Source: Legionella sp. (GTDB lineage Bacteria; Pseudomonadota; Gammaproteobacteria; Legionellales; Legionellaceae). From it: DNA of 8,299 bases. The position numbers and the translations under genes were made by a program. The DNA lies in assembly GCA_003507515.1 (NCBI GenBank), contig DNVL01000176.1, positions 1 through 8,299 on the forward strand, in the 5' to 3' direction. Positions 5,773 to 8,299 of this stretch are shown piece by piece; the first letter of the stretch is position 1; each line of letters starts with the position of its first letter. The notes beneath the pieces were generated by a model, which was not told where the DNA came from, ran no database searches, and worked only from the letters and a program-made list of their open reading frames with translations.

Positions 5773-6272
5773 GGCGTCACCTCTTGAATAATAGGTGCGG
5801 CGGGAGTAGGAACGGGAACAGGGGCGGCAAGAGGCGCGTCAGGGGCCGTTAGTTGTTCTATTTTGGCTTGCAACACTTGGTTTTCCCGGCGTTGATCTAA
5901 AATTAAATCGAGTGCTTGTTTGATCGTGGTATTCATTTGTTGCAGTTGTTCAAAGCCTGTTTCGGACCATTTGTCTGAGATGGAAACGCGGTGTGAATCC
6001 AATCGATCAATGTATGCTAGAAAACGCATGCCAACAAAAATACCAAACACCGCGCAGACCAGCAGGAGAACAGAAGGGATGATGTGAGCGGCAATGAATA
6101 AAGAAGAGGCTTTTTTTGGCGCTTCTTGCGTTGGTTTTACAGGGTCATTTTTCATGTGTATTTCCTCACGCACCATTTGAATCAAACGATGCACTTGGAT
6201 GTCTGCACCACACTGAACACAACATTCAGCGTGGTGATTGGTATTGTTTGTTTTACATGCCGGACAAATCAC
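5769..6272 (-). CDS. zinc-ribbon, single-span membrane protein with coiled coil
   Basis: The 167-residue protein opens with a zinc-ribbon (C3-x2-C6, then C18-x2-C21; a further Cys at 17). A short helix and a basic, polar linker (about 40-55) lead to one transmembrane helix (about 60-86, rich in L, V, I and F). A coiled-coil-prone segment (about 105-142) and a Pro/Ala/Val tail (143-167) complete it. The lysines before the helix suggest a cytoplasmic N-terminus with the coil outside, but charges on both sides make topology uncertain. The start is GTG at 6272, because the first CxxC follows immediately and the next Met is at residue 33. GTG overlaps the Hsp70 stop as GTGA, and its own stop overlaps the next ATG as ATGA. 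Context suggests a membrane anchor or adaptor for the Hsp70 machine; I know of no characterised homologue. Confidence 0.75.
   Translation of the reverse strand: MICPACKTNNTNHHAECCVQCGADIQVHRLIQMVREEIHMKNDPVKPTQEAPKKASSLFIAAHIIPSVLLLVCAVFGIFVGMRFLAYIDRLDSHRVSISDKWSETGFEQLQQMNTTIKQALDLILDQRRENQVLQAKIEQLTAPDAPLAAPVPVPTPAAPIIQEVTP
5779..5785 (-). promoter_or_regulatory. ribosome binding site of the 689-residue protein gene
   Basis: On the minus strand AAGAGGT stands 6 bases before the ATG at 5772, inside the end of the zinc-ribbon gene. It supports this start and shows that the gene can recruit ribosomes itself in addition to coupling through the ATGA overlap. Confidence 0.6.
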
Positions 6273-8299
6273 AACTGGACGTCCCGGTCAAACCGCCCTG
6301 TGGGCCTATCTGACCATGAAAACTCTGAATGCATCAGTTTATTGAGCTGATATTCTGCGTCTTCGATTAGATCTTGATCTGGCTGTCCGTGCAATTGGGC
6401 CAATTTAATCGCTTGGTTTCGAATCAACTTCGCCTCTCTTGGAAAGTGCCGTTCTAGAGAAGAGGCTGTATCTTCGGCTTGAGCCAACTTCGCAACAATA
6501 TGAAAATCGTCATAAAAATCTTCTAACTCATCATCCAGTTGCTCAATGCTGTCAACGTTGTCTAAATCTGCCAGTGCCTGTTGGTATGCGTCTATAATCA
6601 CGCTCAAGCGAGATTGCTCTTCAGCAGACAGGACGGACTTGGCTTTTTCTTGCGCGATAAGGGCGAACTGATATCGACTGAGCGGGCTTAGATCCTTTTC
6701 CTGGCAATGTTTTAATGTATTGATTTGCTGTTGCGCCTTATTCTTCTGCTCAACGCATGTTTCGCCTGTGATGGGATCACTGGCCTGATGAATCGTCGAT
6801 ACGATCGTGCGGCTTAAACGCAATGCATCAAACTCCATGCTCCTACTCTCGGAGTGGGCAATAATAGAAGACAAGACGTGTTCTAGATCATTGTACAGTT
6901 TAGCAGCCAGGCCTCCTCTCGCAATTTGTGCTTCTACACTCAGCTCTTCATTGTGCAAAGACCATGCTTTCATGGTGATGATGTTATCTTCGTCAACCGA
7001 AAATCGCAACATGAGCTCTGTGGGTTTTGTGTTTTTTTCATCCATCAAGTCGGTGTCTTCTTTATGAAACCAAAGCTCACCCACCGTGTCCAGGACCCCG
7101 TCCACTTCATTAAAGACACGAAGTCTGGCCAATGATTGTTCGTGATGTGAGAACGTGAGCTTTTCTTCTACGCTGATGGGGAGAGGCGTGTTTCTTGCCA
7201 CCAGAAGATGCCTTTTTCCTCCGGCTAACTGCAAGTAATAATCGTGTGCTGAGGAATGCATCATTGAAAACAGCGGTTCGCTGGTTTCTTGATGGGTCAT
7301 TTTTGCAGCCATGAGCGCCGCCCCTTCTGCAATGGCATGCAGTGGTCTTGGATGCACCAATACTTTTTCCGCTCCAAACAGGCGTTTTATTTCATCTTGA
7401 ATGGCCGGGATAAGCGATGAACCACCCACCAACAGTATCGTATCAATCAGTTCGGGTTCGAAGCGAATTTCATGCAATATTTGATGGGTAATATCCGTGA
7501 TGCGTTTTACAATGGGGGCTAGGAGCTTGTCAAAGGTTTCGCGATCGACGCTGACATCAATGTCAATCAATTGTTGGTTTTCATCTTTCAACACACCAAA
7601 CAGGTCAATATTAACAATATTCTGAGTGCTTAATGCGATTTTAGCCATCGCGGCTTTTTCTTTTATTTCGACCAAAAATCGTGCTTTGTCTGCCGGGGGG
7701 AGCAAGTCAATTAGATCGGCAATAGGGCTGCAGCCTGCTTCTTTTTGAGCACAAGCAAAAATATGATCCACCAGCAGTGCGTCAATGTTATCACCACCCA
7801 GCCACATGTCGCCGCCTTTGGTGATCTCCATAAAACTACCACCTGCAACGCTTAAGACAGAAATATCAAAGGTTCCCCCACCCAAGTCAAACACCATGAG
7901 CGTGCGCGCGTCATTTTTGTCCAGCTCTTCCATACCAAACGATAAGGCGGCAGCCGTTGGCTCAGGCAGTAGGCGTAAGAGTTTGATGCCCGCATAATCA
8001 CAAGCCGCACGGGTGGCAAATTTTTGACGATCAGAAAAATAAGCAGGCACGGTCACAACGGCTTGGGTTATTTTACCTTGTAATTCCGTTTCACCATCGC
8101 GAATCAGTTTGCTTAATATCATGCCGGATATCATTTCAGGCGACTGCATTTTTCCGCCCAAGGGAATACGGATAGAGCCCGGTTCAGATGCATCTGTGAC
8201 AATGGCGTAACCCATCGTCTGATTTGTGATGATGCTTTGTACTTCAGTGTCTTCAAAATCGCGCCCCATGAGTCGCTTGATCGATAAGATGGTTTGCTC
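6269..8299 (-). CDS. divergent Hsp70 (DnaK-like) chaperone, 5' end outside the window
   Basis: This is an Hsp70-family ATPase, and the frame is open to the window edge: the ten codons before the internal Met at 8269 read EQTILSIKRL, matching 'tlfaIKRLiGR' of DnaK, so about 65-70 N-terminal residues are missing. Numbering from that Met, the nucleotide-binding domain shows VVTVPAYF (71-78), EPTAAAL (103-109), DLGGGTFD (128-135) and LLVGGSS (279-285). The usual acidic-hydrophobic linker (DLLLLDVTPLSLG in DnaK) is not recognisable at about 326-350. A substrate-binding beta domain follows, with ARNTPLPISV (358-367) and a strand-rich region to about 455. A long helical C-terminal region of about 200 residues ends in DRDVQL, not an EEVD-type tail. 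It is the first visible gene of the four-gene operon and overlaps the zinc-ribbon gene by four bases. It is likely a specialised paralogue, not housekeeping dnaK. Confidence 0.92.
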   Translation of the reverse strand, partial: EQTILSIKRLMGRDFEDTEVQSIITNQTMGYAIVTDASEPGSIRIPLGGKMQSPEMISGMILSKLIRDGETELQGKITQAVVTVPAYFSDRQKFATRAACDYAGIKLLRLLPEPTAAALSFGMEELDKNDARTLMVFDLGGGTFDISVLSVAGGSFMEITKGGDMWLGGDNIDALLVDHIFACAQKEAGCSPIADLIDLLPPADKARFLVEIKEKAAMAKIALSTQNIVNIDLFGVLKDENQQLIDIDVSVDRETFDKLLAPIVKRITDITHQILHEIRFEPELIDTILLVGGSSLIPAIQDEIKRLFGAEKVLVHPRPLHAIAEGAALMAAKMTHQETSEPLFSMMHSSAHDYYLQLAGGKRHLLVARNTPLPISVEEKLTFSHHEQSLARLRVFNEVDGVLDTVGELWFHKEDTDLMDEKNTKPTELMLRFSVDEDNIITMKAWSLHNEELSVEAQIARGGLAAKLYNDLEHVLSSIIAHSESRSMEFDALRLSRTIVSTIHQASDPITGETCVEQKNKAQQQINTLKHCQEKDLSPLSRYQFALIAQEKAKSVLSAEEQSRLSVIIDAYQQALADLDNVDSIEQLDDELEDFYDDFHIVAKLAQAEDTASSLERHFPREAKLIRNQAIKLAQLHGQPDQDLIEDAEYQLNKLMHSEFSWSDRPTGRFDRDVQL

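Noticed and set aside
6116..7997. Plus-strand open frames opposite the Hsp70 and zinc-ribbon genes (6116-6313, 6126-6350, 6807-7067, 6926-7135, 7785-7997)
   Set aside because: They are antisense shadows of strongly supported coding sequence.

Overview
The window looks like a piece of a gammaproteobacterial chromosome. Moderate-to-low GC by eye and family resemblances recalled from memory suggest Legionellales (Legionella/Coxiella/Aquicella-like). The lineage is an inference; no rRNA or housekeeping marker is present to fix it.

Left part (1-2079). The 3' end of an unrecognised plus-strand gene (2-187) runs into a strong bidirectional terminator (191-222). Next, on the minus strand, come a start-less remnant of an AlpA-like helix-turn-helix regulator (246-431) and an intact 424-codon AAA-type ATPase with a DUF4143-like C-terminus (504-1778). 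Divergent from the ATPase is a small two-helix membrane protein gene (start 1810) that runs into an insertion element after 90 codons.

Middle part (2080-3201). A decayed transposable element of about 1.04 kb is bounded by 24-bp terminal inverted repeats (2080-2103 and 3094-3117, 23/24 identical). It keeps only the C-terminal part of a DUF6399-type transposase-like protein. Its right end cuts a minus-strand vapB-type antitoxin gene after 28 codons. The two flanks come from different genes and show no target duplication, so a deletion or recombination followed insertion, and the cognate toxin is absent.

Right part (3249-8299). A tightly coupled minus-strand operon of four genes reads leftward from the window edge: a divergent Hsp70 (5' end outside the window), a membrane-anchored zinc-ribbon/coiled-coil protein, a 689-residue helical protein, and a short GrpE-like nucleotide exchange factor. 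Each gene overlaps the next (GTGA, ATGA and an 11-bp overlap), which points to translational coupling. Near its C-terminus the 689-residue protein carries what I read as a degenerate J-domain with Ala-Pro-Asp in place of His-Pro-Asp. If so, the operon encodes an Hsp70, a J-like partner and a GrpE, plus a membrane anchor: an accessory chaperone machine that may work at the inner membrane. I do not recognise it as a named system, and it is the most interesting content of the window.
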